64,000 nt of DNA from the NCBI GenBank assembly GCA_009845425.1, contig VXZQ01000011.1, positions 62,001-126,000 on the forward strand. The letters run 5' to 3'. Shown here in pieces: positions 27,429-34,009 of the stretch; within the stretch, counting starts at the first letter, position 1; every line of letters begins with the position of its first letter. Source of the DNA: Holophagales bacterium. GTDB lineage: Bacteria; Acidobacteriota; Thermoanaerobaculia; Multivoradales; Multivoraceae. Both the position numbers and the translations under genes were made by a program. The notes beneath the pieces were generated by a model that worked only from the letters and a program-made list of their open reading frames with translations, made no database searches and had not been told where the DNA came from.

Positions 27429-27962
27429 TCAGCCCGCCTTCTTCACCTCGAACGGCACCGCGAGCCTCTCCCACTGCAGGGCGACCCACGAATCCACGAT
27501 CACGAACTCCATCTCCTCCACGTGCTGTCCGATGGACTTCGGCGTGGCGGTCACCCGCAGCGCGTCCTGACCGGCGTCATGCCGGAAGGCGCCCCACTGC
27601 TTCGCGACCTTGTTGAAGATGACGGTCCACTCGTTCTCGCCCGGCTCGGTGAAGAGGGCATAGGTGCCGGCCGCCAGCTTCTGACCGCCGATCTCGACGT
27701 CGGCACTGAAGGTGATCGTGGTCGCCTCGTCGGCGCCGGTCCGCCAGACCTGGCCGTAGGGAACCAGGCCGCCCCAGATCGTCCGGCCCTTCACCTTGGG
27801 CCGTCCGTACTCCACCGTGATGGAGACGCCGTCGATCTTCCCCTTCACCATCCCGTTCTTGCTCGCCCTGTCGGCATCGTCAGCGCGCTGCGCCAGGGCG
27901 GGAAGCGCGGTTAGCAGGAAGGCCGCAAGGGCCAGCGGGATCATTGCTCGGTACTTGTGCAT
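27429..27962 (-). CDS. DUF2911 exported protein
   Basis: 177 aa with a signal peptide ending near ALAQR (residue 25). Family hallmarks: ITVEYGRPKVKGRTIWGGLVPYGQVWRTGADEATTITFSADVEIGG and AGTYALFTEPGENEWTVIFNK. DUF2911 proteins are small periplasmic or outer-surface beta-domain proteins found in Bacteroidota, Acidobacteriota and relatives, function unknown. Upstream partner of the aminotransferase gene (contiguous or overlapping), though the two have no obvious biochemical link. Confidence 0.9.
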   Translation of the reverse strand: MHKYRAMIPLALAAFLLTALPALAQRADDADRASKNGMVKGKIDGVSITVEYGRPKVKGRTIWGGLVPYGQVWRTGADEATTITFSADVEIGGQKLAAGTYALFTEPGENEWTVIFNKVAKQWGAFRHDAGQDALRVTATPKSIGQHVEEMEFVIVDSWVALQWERLAVPFEVKKAG

Positions 27963-28017
27963 TCTGTCCTCCAGCTAGAGAGTGTTCTGTTCGCTCGCGA
28001 CCGTAGGATAGACGGAA

Positions 28018-29391
28018 ATGCTGAAACAGTTCGCTTCTCTTGTCGCCGCGCTGCTCGTCGCGGTCCTCGCCTGCCAGACGGCAACGGACGATTCTCCGCC
28101 CAACATCGTCCTCCTCATGGCCGACGACATGGGCTGGGCGCAGACCGGCTACTACGGCCATCCCCTGCTGAAGACGCCGCATCTCGACGCGATGGCCGGC
28201 GCCGGGCTGCGCATGGACCGGTTCTACGCCGGCGCGCCGAGCTGCACGCCGACCCGGGCGACGGTGTTGACCGGCCGCACGAACGACCGCACCGGAGCCT
28301 TCCGCGTCGGCGACTCGATCAACAAGCAGGAGAAAACGCTCGCCGCGGCCTTCCGGCAGGCCGGGTACGCCACCGCGCACTTCGGCAAGTGGCACCTGAA
28401 CCAGGTCCATCCGAGCGGCGACAATCCGCTCCCCGGAGACGACCCCCACAATCCCGGTGAACTCGGCTTCGACTACTGGCTGAGCCACACGAACCAGTTC
28501 AACCTGGACCCCGTCTTCAGTCAGAACGGAGTGCCTAAGCAATTCGAGGGCGACTCGTCGGAGGTCCTGGTCGCCGAAGCACTTCGCTACATCTCGGAGC
28601 AGCGGGAGAACGGGAAGCCGGTGTTCGCGGTGATCTGGTACGCCTCACCGCACCGGCCCTTCGGCGCCTTCCCGGAAGACGAGGAGCCCTTCGCGTCGCT
28701 GGACGACGCCTCGAAGACCCACCATGCCGAGATCGTCGCCATGGACCGCTCCATCGGTGCTCTCCGCGAGGGTCTGCGCGAACTCGGCATCGCCGACGAC
28801 ACCCTGGTCTGGTTCACCTGCGACAACGGCGGCCTCCCTGACATCTCCTACGGCCCCGAGCATCCCGGCGTACGCCCGGACACCACCGGTCACCTGCGCG
28901 GCTTCAAGAAGGACTTCTACGAGGGCGGCCTGCGCGTACCGACGATCATCGAATGGCCGAACGGCATCGCGCCGAGGATCACGAGTTTCCCCGCCAGCAC
29001 GATGGACATCTTCCCGACCCTGATCGAGGTCGCCGGGCTCGACCCGGAGTCGATCAACGAGGTCCACGACGGCATCTCCATCGCCGGCGTGTTCGAGTCC
29101 GAGCCCGCCCGCCGGGAGCAGCCCATCGGCTTCCGCGCCAGCGGCGGCCTCGCCTGGCTCGACAACGACGTCAAGCTGGTGCGGAACTACTTCTCCGACC
29201 CGACCGATCCCTTCGAGCTCTACAACGTGATCGACGATCCCGGGGAAGAGGACAACCTGATCGAGCAGCAGCCCGAAGTCGCAGCCCGCATGCGGGCGGA
29301 ACTGGATGCCTGGAACCGGTCCGTCGATGCGAGCGTCACCGGCGCCGACTACCCGGAGGGCAGGGTGCTGCCGTCCGGCCGCGACAGCTAG
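28018..29391 (+). CDS. Sulfatase, probable lipoprotein
   Basis: 457 aa. The N-terminus is a lipoprotein-type signal with VLAC and Cys19 as the lipidated residue. Metal-site IVLLMADDMGW, the formylglycine motif C76-T-P-T-R80 (APSCTPTRATVLTG), HFGKWHLN and WFTCDNGG identify an arylsulfatase-A-like enzyme. It has no C-terminal extension, unlike the sulfatase at 16040. Its nearest neighbours are a divergent DUF2911 gene and, downstream, a REP copy. It needs the same off-window formylglycine maturase. Confidence 0.92.
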   Translation: MLKQFASLVAALLVAVLACQTATDDSPPNIVLLMADDMGWAQTGYYGHPLLKTPHLDAMAGAGLRMDRFYAGAPSCTPTRATVLTGRTNDRTGAFRVGDSINKQEKTLAAAFRQAGYATAHFGKWHLNQVHPSGDNPLPGDDPHNPGELGFDYWLSHTNQFNLDPVFSQNGVPKQFEGDSSEVLVAEALRYISEQRENGKPVFAVIWYASPHRPFGAFPEDEEPFASLDDASKTHHAEIVAMDRSIGALREGLRELGIADDTLVWFTCDNGGLPDISYGPEHPGVRPDTTGHLRGFKKDFYEGGLRVPTIIEWPNGIAPRITSFPASTMDIFPTLIEVAGLDPESINEVHDGISIAGVFESEPARREQPIGFRASGGLAWLDNDVKLVRNYFSDPTDPFELYNVIDDPGEEDNLIEQQPEVAARMRAELDAWNRSVDASVTGADYPEGRVLPSGRDS

Positions 29392-29422
29392 GCGCCTACG
29401 CCGGAGAACCTCGACGGTCCAG

Positions 29423-29469
29423 ACTGGGTGCGCCGGCGTCCCCGCCGGCACCCGGCGCGCCAGCGCCGG
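29423..29469 (-). repeat. REP-like element, copy C
   Basis: Reverse orientation. The tail plus conserved hairpin occupy 29423-29449; after 2 nt, hairpin 1 (CCGGCGC-GCCA-GCGCCGG on the plus strand) spans 29452-29469. Lies between the sulfatase and the convergent ribbon-helix-helix gene, at the left edge of the accessory island. Confidence 0.8.
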
Positions 29470-29502
29470 TTCCGACTCCGCCAGAGCACCCTGCGTCATC
29501 CA

Positions 29503-29712
29503 CTACTCTAGGAGCTTCCCCAACTCCTCGTTCTCGCGCATCGAGTCTTCCAGATGCCGCAGTACGTCCGGCCGAGCACGGCGTCGCGCCAAGTACTCCT
29601 CGATTGCCTCCGAGAGCACTTCCGAAACGCTCCGTTCGGTCTCCCTTGCCAGATTGCGAAGCTCGTTCCAGACGGCTTCGTCCACCTTCAAACTGATCTC
29701 GGTCGCCGTCAT
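29503..29712 (-). CDS. Orphan ribbon-helix-helix (CopG/RHH-like) DNA-binding protein
   Basis: 69 aa from the ATG at 29712, fixed by GGAGG 7 nt upstream. TEISLKVDEAVWNELRNLARETERSVSEVLSEAIEEYLARR is a beta-strand followed by two helices, as in RHH antitoxins and repressors; the rest is an acidic tail (DSMRENEELGKLLE) of the kind that neutralises a toxin. No toxin reading frame adjoins it, so it is either an orphan antitoxin or a stand-alone regulator. Confidence 0.75.
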   Translation of the reverse strand: MTATEISLKVDEAVWNELRNLARETERSVSEVLSEAIEEYLARRRARPDVLRHLEDSMRENEELGKLLE

Positions 29713-29816
29713 CGGTACGCCTCCGGTAATCGTCCGCCCGGGTAAGCCTGAGGTGTCGTGGCGCGTCAAGTCCCTTGCCTCTCAACGTGGAGGCCACTCA
29801 GGGCTTGCCTCCTCCC

Positions 29817-30101
29817 TCACGTCGAGAAGCGGAGCTTCAAGCCACAAGCCGCCGTCACCTTCGCGAGCGTGTCGAGCCTTGGGTTTCGCCGGCCTGACAA
29901 AGCGCGGGAGAGCGCTACTCGGTCCAACTGTGCTTCGCGGGCCACCGCGGACACGCCACCCTGCGCCTCGGCCACATTGCGAAGGGCCTTCATGAGCAAG
30001 CGCGGATCATCGCCCATCTCCTCCAACACCACATTCAGGTAGGCAGCCGCATCCTCGGGCGACTTGAGATAGTCACTGGCCTTGTGTGCCTTAACGGGCA
30101 T
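29817..30101 (-). CDS. HigA-like antitoxin (addiction-module antidote)
   Basis: 94 aa. MxxKxHxxSDYLKSPEDAAAYLNVVLEE followed by a helix-turn-helix region (VSAVAREAQLDRVALSRALSGRRNPRLDTLAKVTAACG) is the pattern of the probable addiction-module antidote family. It binds its cognate toxin and represses the operon. The start overlaps the toxin gene by 11 nt and the order is toxin first, as in higBA modules. Confidence 0.88.
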   Translation of the reverse strand: MPVKAHKASDYLKSPEDAAAYLNVVLEEMGDDPRLLMKALRNVAEAQGGVSAVAREAQLDRVALSRALSGRRNPRLDTLAKVTAACGLKLRFST

Positions 30102-30420
30102 TCCGCTTCTCCTGTTTGTACGCTTGCCAACGGCCTTGTGCCACCGCGATGTCGCCTGTCTGGCTCTTCTTCACGCCGCCACCCAACAGAATCACGAGCG
30201 CTTCGCCATCGCGCCCCAAGTAGAGCCTGTATCCGGGGCCGCTGTCGATCCGAAGCTCCGAAACCCCCCTACCCACACTCTTGTGGTCTCCGAAGTTGCC
30301 GAGTTCCATGCGGTCGATCCGTGCCTGGACACGAGCCCGAACCTCACGTGGCAGTCGCCGAAACCAAGCATCGAAGTAGTCTCTCCCCTCCTCGGAGACG
30401 TAGTGGACGACCCTGATCAA
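30091..30420 (-). CDS. HigB/RelE-ParE-like toxin (addiction-module killer)
   Basis: 109 aa from a TTG at 30420, chosen because IRVVHYVSEEGRDYFDAWFRRL is where this family normally begins. NFGDHKSVGRGVSELRIDSGPGYRLYLGRDGEALVILLGGGVKKSQTGDI is the core of the killer family (Gp49-like), expected to cut mRNA at ribosomes. Overlaps the antitoxin gene by 11 nt. A promoter at 30430-30459 would give an almost leaderless message. Confidence 0.85.
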   Translation of the reverse strand: MIRVVHYVSEEGRDYFDAWFRRLPREVRARVQARIDRMELGNFGDHKSVGRGVSELRIDSGPGYRLYLGRDGEALVILLGGGVKKSQTGDIAVAQGRWQAYKQEKRNAR

Positions 30421-30429
30421 GGGATGAGA

Positions 30430-30459
30430 ACCGTAGCCAATTGGCCACAGACATGTCAA
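30430..30459 (-). promoter_or_regulatory. Promoter and palindromic operator of the HigBA-like module
   Basis: Minus strand TTGACA (30454-30459, perfect -35) and TACGGT (30430-30435) are 18 bp apart. The spacer holds the perfect 10-bp palindrome GCCAATTGGC (30436-30445), the right place for autorepression by the toxin-antitoxin complex. The expected start site lies about 3 nt before the TTG start codon. Confidence 0.5.
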
Positions 30460-30526
30460 CCGGCCGCGTTCCCGGGGCACGCGCCGTCCGAGGGTCTCAA
30501 CCTCAGCGTCGACGAGCAGCTCCCCA

Positions 30527-30555
30527 TTGACGCGGACCCCGTGCATGCCTAGCGT
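30527..30555 (+). promoter_or_regulatory. Candidate leaderless promoter of the VapB-like gene
   Basis: TTGACG (30527-30532), 17-bp spacer, TAGCGT (30550-30555). The -10 ends 6 nt before the ATG at 30562, so transcription would start at or next to the initiation codon; no ribosome-binding site is present. Confidence 0.35.
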
Positions 30556-30561
30556 GTGCTC

Positions 30562-30783
30562 ATGGACATCACACTCTCCATCGATGAGCGAGTTGTCGCC
30601 GAGGCCCGACGGATCGCGTCCCTGCGGGGAACCAGCCTGAACCAGCTCGTGCGGGACTACCTCCACGATCTCACCCGAACCGCCGAGGCTGAAGTCGTGG
30701 TCGCAAAGCTGGACGCGCTCTGGGCCGAGGGGAACTACCGTTCAGAGGGTTCCTGGACGCGCGAGGAAGTGCATGAGAGGTAG
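30562..30783 (+). CDS. VapB-like antitoxin
   Basis: 73 aa. MDITLSIDERVVAEARRIASLRGTSLNQLVRDYLHDL is a ribbon-helix-helix fold of the type that precedes PIN toxins, followed by a C-terminal segment ending WTREEVHER, also typical. Its stop overlaps the ATG of the following PIN remnant by 11 nt, the usual vapBC arrangement. Divergent from the HigBA-like pair. Confidence 0.82.
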   Translation: MDITLSIDERVVAEARRIASLRGTSLNQLVRDYLHDLTRTAEAEVVVAKLDALWAEGNYRSEGSWTREEVHER

Positions 30784-30988
30784 TGAGTTCCTCGACACGA
30801 ACGTCCCGGCTCACACCGGCAACGCGAGAAACCCGCGCTGGCGAGATCCCGCTCGCGAACTGATCGCGCTGCGTCGTCGGCTTCTCGAAGGCGTGAACTC
30901 GCCACGCGCCACCACCGCCGACGCAGCGTACCTCGACCGGCTCCGTAGTGGGGTCACGCTGCCGGCGACTCTAAAGAGGTTTAGCTGA
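30773..30988 (+). pseudogene. Truncated VapC (PIN-domain) toxin
   Basis: 71 codons beginning MRGSEFLDTNV, the standard start of VapC with the first catalytic Asp (Asp8). A normal VapC has about 130 residues and further acidic residues; here the frame passes into RDPARELIALRR (residual helix) and then unrelated sequence before a stop. The remaining PIN acids are missing, so it should be inactive. The intact antitoxin in front therefore lacks a working partner here. Confidence 0.72.
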
Positions 30989-31139
30989 CCGCGGCCAACG
31001 CCGGATCAGCCGGTTCCACGACCACGGGGCACTGGCTGGCCAAGCCCCCAGCTCGCCAAGTGCTCCGTCCACTGTGAGCTTCGGCAACGGGCCATCAACA
31101 GCGCCTCGGAGCACCCTGGAACGCCTAGTCCACTACTCC

Positions 31140-31697
31140 TCAGTCGTCCTCGATCATCTTGTCTACCGCCGCGATGCCTGCCGTCGTGAGCTTAAGCAGC
31201 TTTCGAGCGTGCGCGCCCGCCCCAGTCTTGCCGGTTTGAATCACAAGAGCTGGCTTGCGGGCTTGCAGTGAACTGAAGGCGTTCGTGATGTTGGAGATCG
31301 CGAAGCCAGCCTCCTTGAGTTCGCGGTTGACCATGTAGCTCTTGAAGCCATCGGCGGCACCCTGGCAGACCTGCAGCCAAAAGCCGCCCACCAACGCCTT
31401 CTCGGCGTTCTGCACTGGCGCCCCAGCCGCATGGAACAACTCCGCGAACGTCCCAAACTCCCCGCCTGGGCTACGTTCATCAACGCTGTCCTGCTTCGGC
31501 TGAGTTCCGGACTCGACCTGAATGCCGCTGGATGCGCCGACAACGGGCATATCGAAGAAAGCCCCCACAGCCCCGAGGATGCGTTGGCGGCGAGTCGCAT
31601 CCAGCTCGATCAGGATTCCGAGGATCTTCTGCAGGGCCACCAACTCCGCCGCTTGTGGCGTAGCCGGGTCCACCGGCAGTTTCTGTGCGTCGTCCAT
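31140..31697 (-). CDS. Unknown protein with C-terminal winged-helix-like region
   Basis: 185 aa, no signal peptide or membrane segment. The N-terminal third is helical (AELVALQKILGILIELDATRRQRILGAVGAFFD), a low-complexity linker spans about residues 55-80, and the C-terminal half (FAELFHAAG...GGFWLQVCQGAADGFKSYMVNRELKEAGFAISNITNAFSSLQARKPALVIQ...KLLKLTTAGIAAVDKMI) reads like a winged helix with a basic wing. I do not recognise a named family. Lies in the toxin-antitoxin island next to a tRNA-like remnant, so it may be mobile or defence-associated cargo. Confidence 0.65.
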   Translation of the reverse strand: MDDAQKLPVDPATPQAAELVALQKILGILIELDATRRQRILGAVGAFFDMPVVGASSGIQVESGTQPKQDSVDERSPGGEFGTFAELFHAAGAPVQNAEKALVGGFWLQVCQGAADGFKSYMVNRELKEAGFAISNITNAFSSLQARKPALVIQTGKTGAGAHARKLLKLTTAGIAAVDKMIEDD

Positions 31698-31773
31698 GAG
31701 CCTTGAGTTCTCCTGCTTGGTTCAATACCATGTCCGTTGCGCTAAGTGCGTTAAGAGCTCAAAGGGAGGACCT

Positions 31774-31845
31774 AGGCTCCTGGCGGAGTTGAACCGCCAT
31801 CATCCGGGTCAGTTCCCGGCGTCTTGTCCGTTAGACCAAGTCGCC
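31774..31845 (-). tRNA. Degenerate tRNA-like sequence
   Basis: Minus strand folds as a 72-nt cloverleaf: D stem GTCT/AGAC with an 8-nt loop containing GG, anticodon stem CCGGG/CCCGG, 5-nt variable loop, T arm GGCGG-TTCAACT-CCGCC, then AGGAGCC. Defects: the anticodon loop (AACTGA) has 6 nt instead of 7 and lacks U33; the acceptor stem GGCGACT/AGGAGCC has two mismatches; no CCA follows. If CTG is the anticodon it would be Gln-type. Probably a tRNA pseudogene or mobile-element remnant rather than a working tRNA. Confidence 0.45.
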
Positions 31846-32187
31846 CAGGCTACCCTCCCAATGAGGTGCTACCGCCGCGTTCCCGCGAGGCACGGTTGAA
31901 CACGAACGACTCGCTGGCTGCGGCGGCTTCATGAGAGGAAGCGTTGCAAAGTTTCTTCGATACGTCAAGGGGCACGCCAAAGTTTCTTCCAAGTTTCCGT
32001 TATGCCGACGGATCTCTAGTTGGGTACGTTTCACAGCGTTGACAGTAACGCCAAACCGCGTTTTCTAGTCACTGAGCCGCCTTGAGACGACCGAAGACAG
32101 GAAACGGAGATGCTCGACCTTCACTCGCAGAGCCAGATACACGTCTGGGCGAGCATGTCGAGTTCGCGGGTCCAGCGACGAAGAGCA
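31846..32187. other. Non-coding stretch with lower GC at the right edge of the island
   Basis: 342 bp without a supportable gene and visibly less GC-rich than its surroundings. It contains a 12-bp direct repeat CAAAGTTTCTTC (31947-31958 and 31978-31989) and inverted 7-mers ATGCTCG/CGAGCAT at 32110-32116 and 32150-32156. It may be remnant DNA at an integration boundary; no terminal inverted repeats or transposase are visible. Confidence 0.5.
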
Positions 32188-33060
32188 TCAGTGAATCACC
32201 CCCCGCAGCCGCGGATCCAGCAGATCCCGTAGCGCATCCCCCACGCAGTTGAACGACAGCACCAGCAGGAAGATCGCCACGCCCGGGACGATCGACAGCA
32301 GCGGCTGCTGTTCGAGCATCGGGAAGGCCTGCTGGAGCATGTTGCCCCAGGTGGGCGTGGGCGGCTGGATGCCAACGCCGACGAAGCCGAGGGCGGCTTC
32401 GGTCAGCACCGCGTAGCCCATGCTGAGGGTGCTCTGGACGATCACCGGGGCGATGCAGTTCGGCAGGATGTGGCGGACGATGATGCGCGGGTGGCTCAGG
32501 CCGAGCGACTCTGCGGCCTTGACGAAGTCGCGCTCGCGGATGGAGAGCCCCTGGCTGCGGACGATCCTGGCCATCCAGGGCACGTTGGCGATGCCGATGG
32601 CGATGATCACCGTGCGCAGCGAGCCGCCGAGGGCGGCGGCCAGACCGACCGCGATCAGCAGGCTGGGGAACGTGACCAGCGCGTCCATGAGCCGCATCAG
32701 CACGTCGTCGACGCGGCCGCGGAAGTAGACGGACAGCAGGCCGAGAGGCACTCCCAGCAACACGCCCAATCCAACGGCGCCGAGGCTGACCAAGAGCGCG
32801 ATCCGCGCACCGACGATCAACCGCGCCAGCGTGTCGCGGCCCATCTGGTCCGAGCCGAGCCAGTGCGCGGCGCTGGGACCCGAGAGGAGGTTGTCGAAGT
32901 CCATCTCCTCGGCGTCGACGGGGACGATCCAGGGCGACAGCACCGCCGCCGCGGCAATCAGCGCCAGCACGACGAGCCCCGCCAGCGCCTGCGGCACGGA
33001 GGCGAGCTTGCGCAGCAGCTCGAGGGTCGGGTGGCTGGGGCTGGCGGCGAGGCTAGTCAC
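32188..33060 (-). CDS. Peptide/nickel-type ABC importer permease, DppC-like
   Basis: 290 aa with an N-terminal membrane span and five more in the BPD_transp_1 core. The cytoplasmic EAA-like loop is ARIVRSQGLSIRERDFVKAAESLGLSHPRIIVRHILPN, and LGSDQMGRDTLARLIVGARIAL is the family's hallmark before TM2. It pairs with the DppB-like gene it overlaps by 8 nt to make the channel for oligopeptides or similar solutes. Confidence 0.93.
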   Translation of the reverse strand: MTSLAASPSHPTLELLRKLASVPQALAGLVVLALIAAAAVLSPWIVPVDAEEMDFDNLLSGPSAAHWLGSDQMGRDTLARLIVGARIALLVSLGAVGLGVLLGVPLGLLSVYFRGRVDDVLMRLMDALVTFPSLLIAVGLAAALGGSLRTVIIAIGIANVPWMARIVRSQGLSIRERDFVKAAESLGLSHPRIIVRHILPNCIAPVIVQSTLSMGYAVLTEAALGFVGVGIQPPTPTWGNMLQQAFPMLEQQPLLSIVPGVAIFLLVLSFNCVGDALRDLLDPRLRGVIH

Positions 33061-34006
33061 TGAACTTGATCCTCGGGTCGAGCCAGGCGCAGGCGAGGTC
33101 GGTAACGAGGTTGGCCGCGAGCACCGCGACCGCCATCAGCAGCACAGCCGCCTGCACGACCAGGAAGTCGCGGGCGAAGATCGCCTGCACGATGTACTGG
33201 CCGGTGCCGGGGATGCCGAAGAGCGTCTCGATGACGATCGCCCCGGCGAAGATGCGGCCGGTCTGCAGACCGAGGATCGTGATCACCGGCAGCAGCGCGT
33301 TGCGCAGGGCATGCGACCAGATCACGGTGCGCTCCCTGGACCCCCGGGCACGCGAAGTACGCAGATAGTCCTGGGCGAGCACCTCGAGCATCGCCGAGCG
33401 GCTCTGCCGCATGATCAGCGCGCAACTCGTCACGCCGAGGGCGAACGCCGGCAGGACCATGTGGCGCAGGCTCTGGAGCGGATCGTCGAAGAGGCTCACG
33501 TAGCCCTGGCTCGGCAACCAGCCGAGGCCCACGCCGAACAGCAGGATCGCCATGATCCCGAGCCAGAAGTTCGGAATCGCGACGCCGCCTATGGAAACCA
33601 CCGTCGCCGCGTAGTCGATCGGTTTGCCGCGATAGACCGCGGAGGCGATGCCCGCCGGAACGCCGACGAGCACCGCGAGGATCCAGGCCGCGAGGCCGAA
33701 CTGCAGGGTCACCAGAGCCCGGCCGCCGAGCTCCTCCGCCACCGGGCGCATGTTCTGGGTCGAACGGCCGAAGTCGCCCTGCAGGACGTTCCCGAGCCAG
33801 ATCAGGTACTGGACGATCACCGGTTCGTCCAGGTGGTGACGTTCGCGGATGAGCTGCAACTGCTCCTCGTCGAGCGCCTCGCCGGGCCCGATGAAGGCCC
33901 GCGCCGGATCGCCCGGAATCGCGAGCATCAGTGCGAACACCAGGAACGTGACCAGGAGGAGAACGGGCACCGCCTGCAACAGCCGGCGCACGAGGTAGCT
34001 GCGCAG
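33053..34006 (-). CDS. Peptide-type ABC importer permease, DppB-like
   Basis: 317 aa. FLVFALMLAIPGDPARAFIG and FGRSTQNMRPV mark the DppB N-terminal region; RTSRARGSRERTVIWSHALRNALLPVITILG is the EAA loop facing the ATPase. The start is taken at the CTG of 34006 because GGAGGAG stands 6 nt ahead and the resulting LRSYLVRRLLQAVPVLL matches the usual opening; a GTG at 33991 is the conventional choice and cuts five residues. Lies directly after the binding-protein gene. Confidence 0.9.
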   Translation of the reverse strand: MRSYLVRRLLQAVPVLLLVTFLVFALMLAIPGDPARAFIGPGEALDEEQLQLIRERHHLDEPVIVQYLIWLGNVLQGDFGRSTQNMRPVAEELGGRALVTLQFGLAAWILAVLVGVPAGIASAVYRGKPIDYAATVVSIGGVAIPNFWLGIMAILLFGVGLGWLPSQGYVSLFDDPLQSLRHMVLPAFALGVTSCALIMRQSRSAMLEVLAQDYLRTSRARGSRERTVIWSHALRNALLPVITILGLQTGRIFAGAIVIETLFGIPGTGQYIVQAIFARDFLVVQAAVLLMAVAVLAANLVTDLACAWLDPRIKFSD

Positions 34007-34009
34007 GTG

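Noticed and set aside
29503..29712. Antitoxin of the HigBA-like module
   Set aside because: That module already has a complete antitoxin, and a 104-bp gap separates this gene from it.
31774..31845. A functional tRNA gene
   Set aside because: The short anticodon loop without U33, two acceptor mismatches and no CCA argue against function, so it is listed only as degenerate.
32110..32156. Rho-independent terminator
   Set aside because: The arms ATGCTCG/CGAGCAT are 33 nt apart and no T-run follows.
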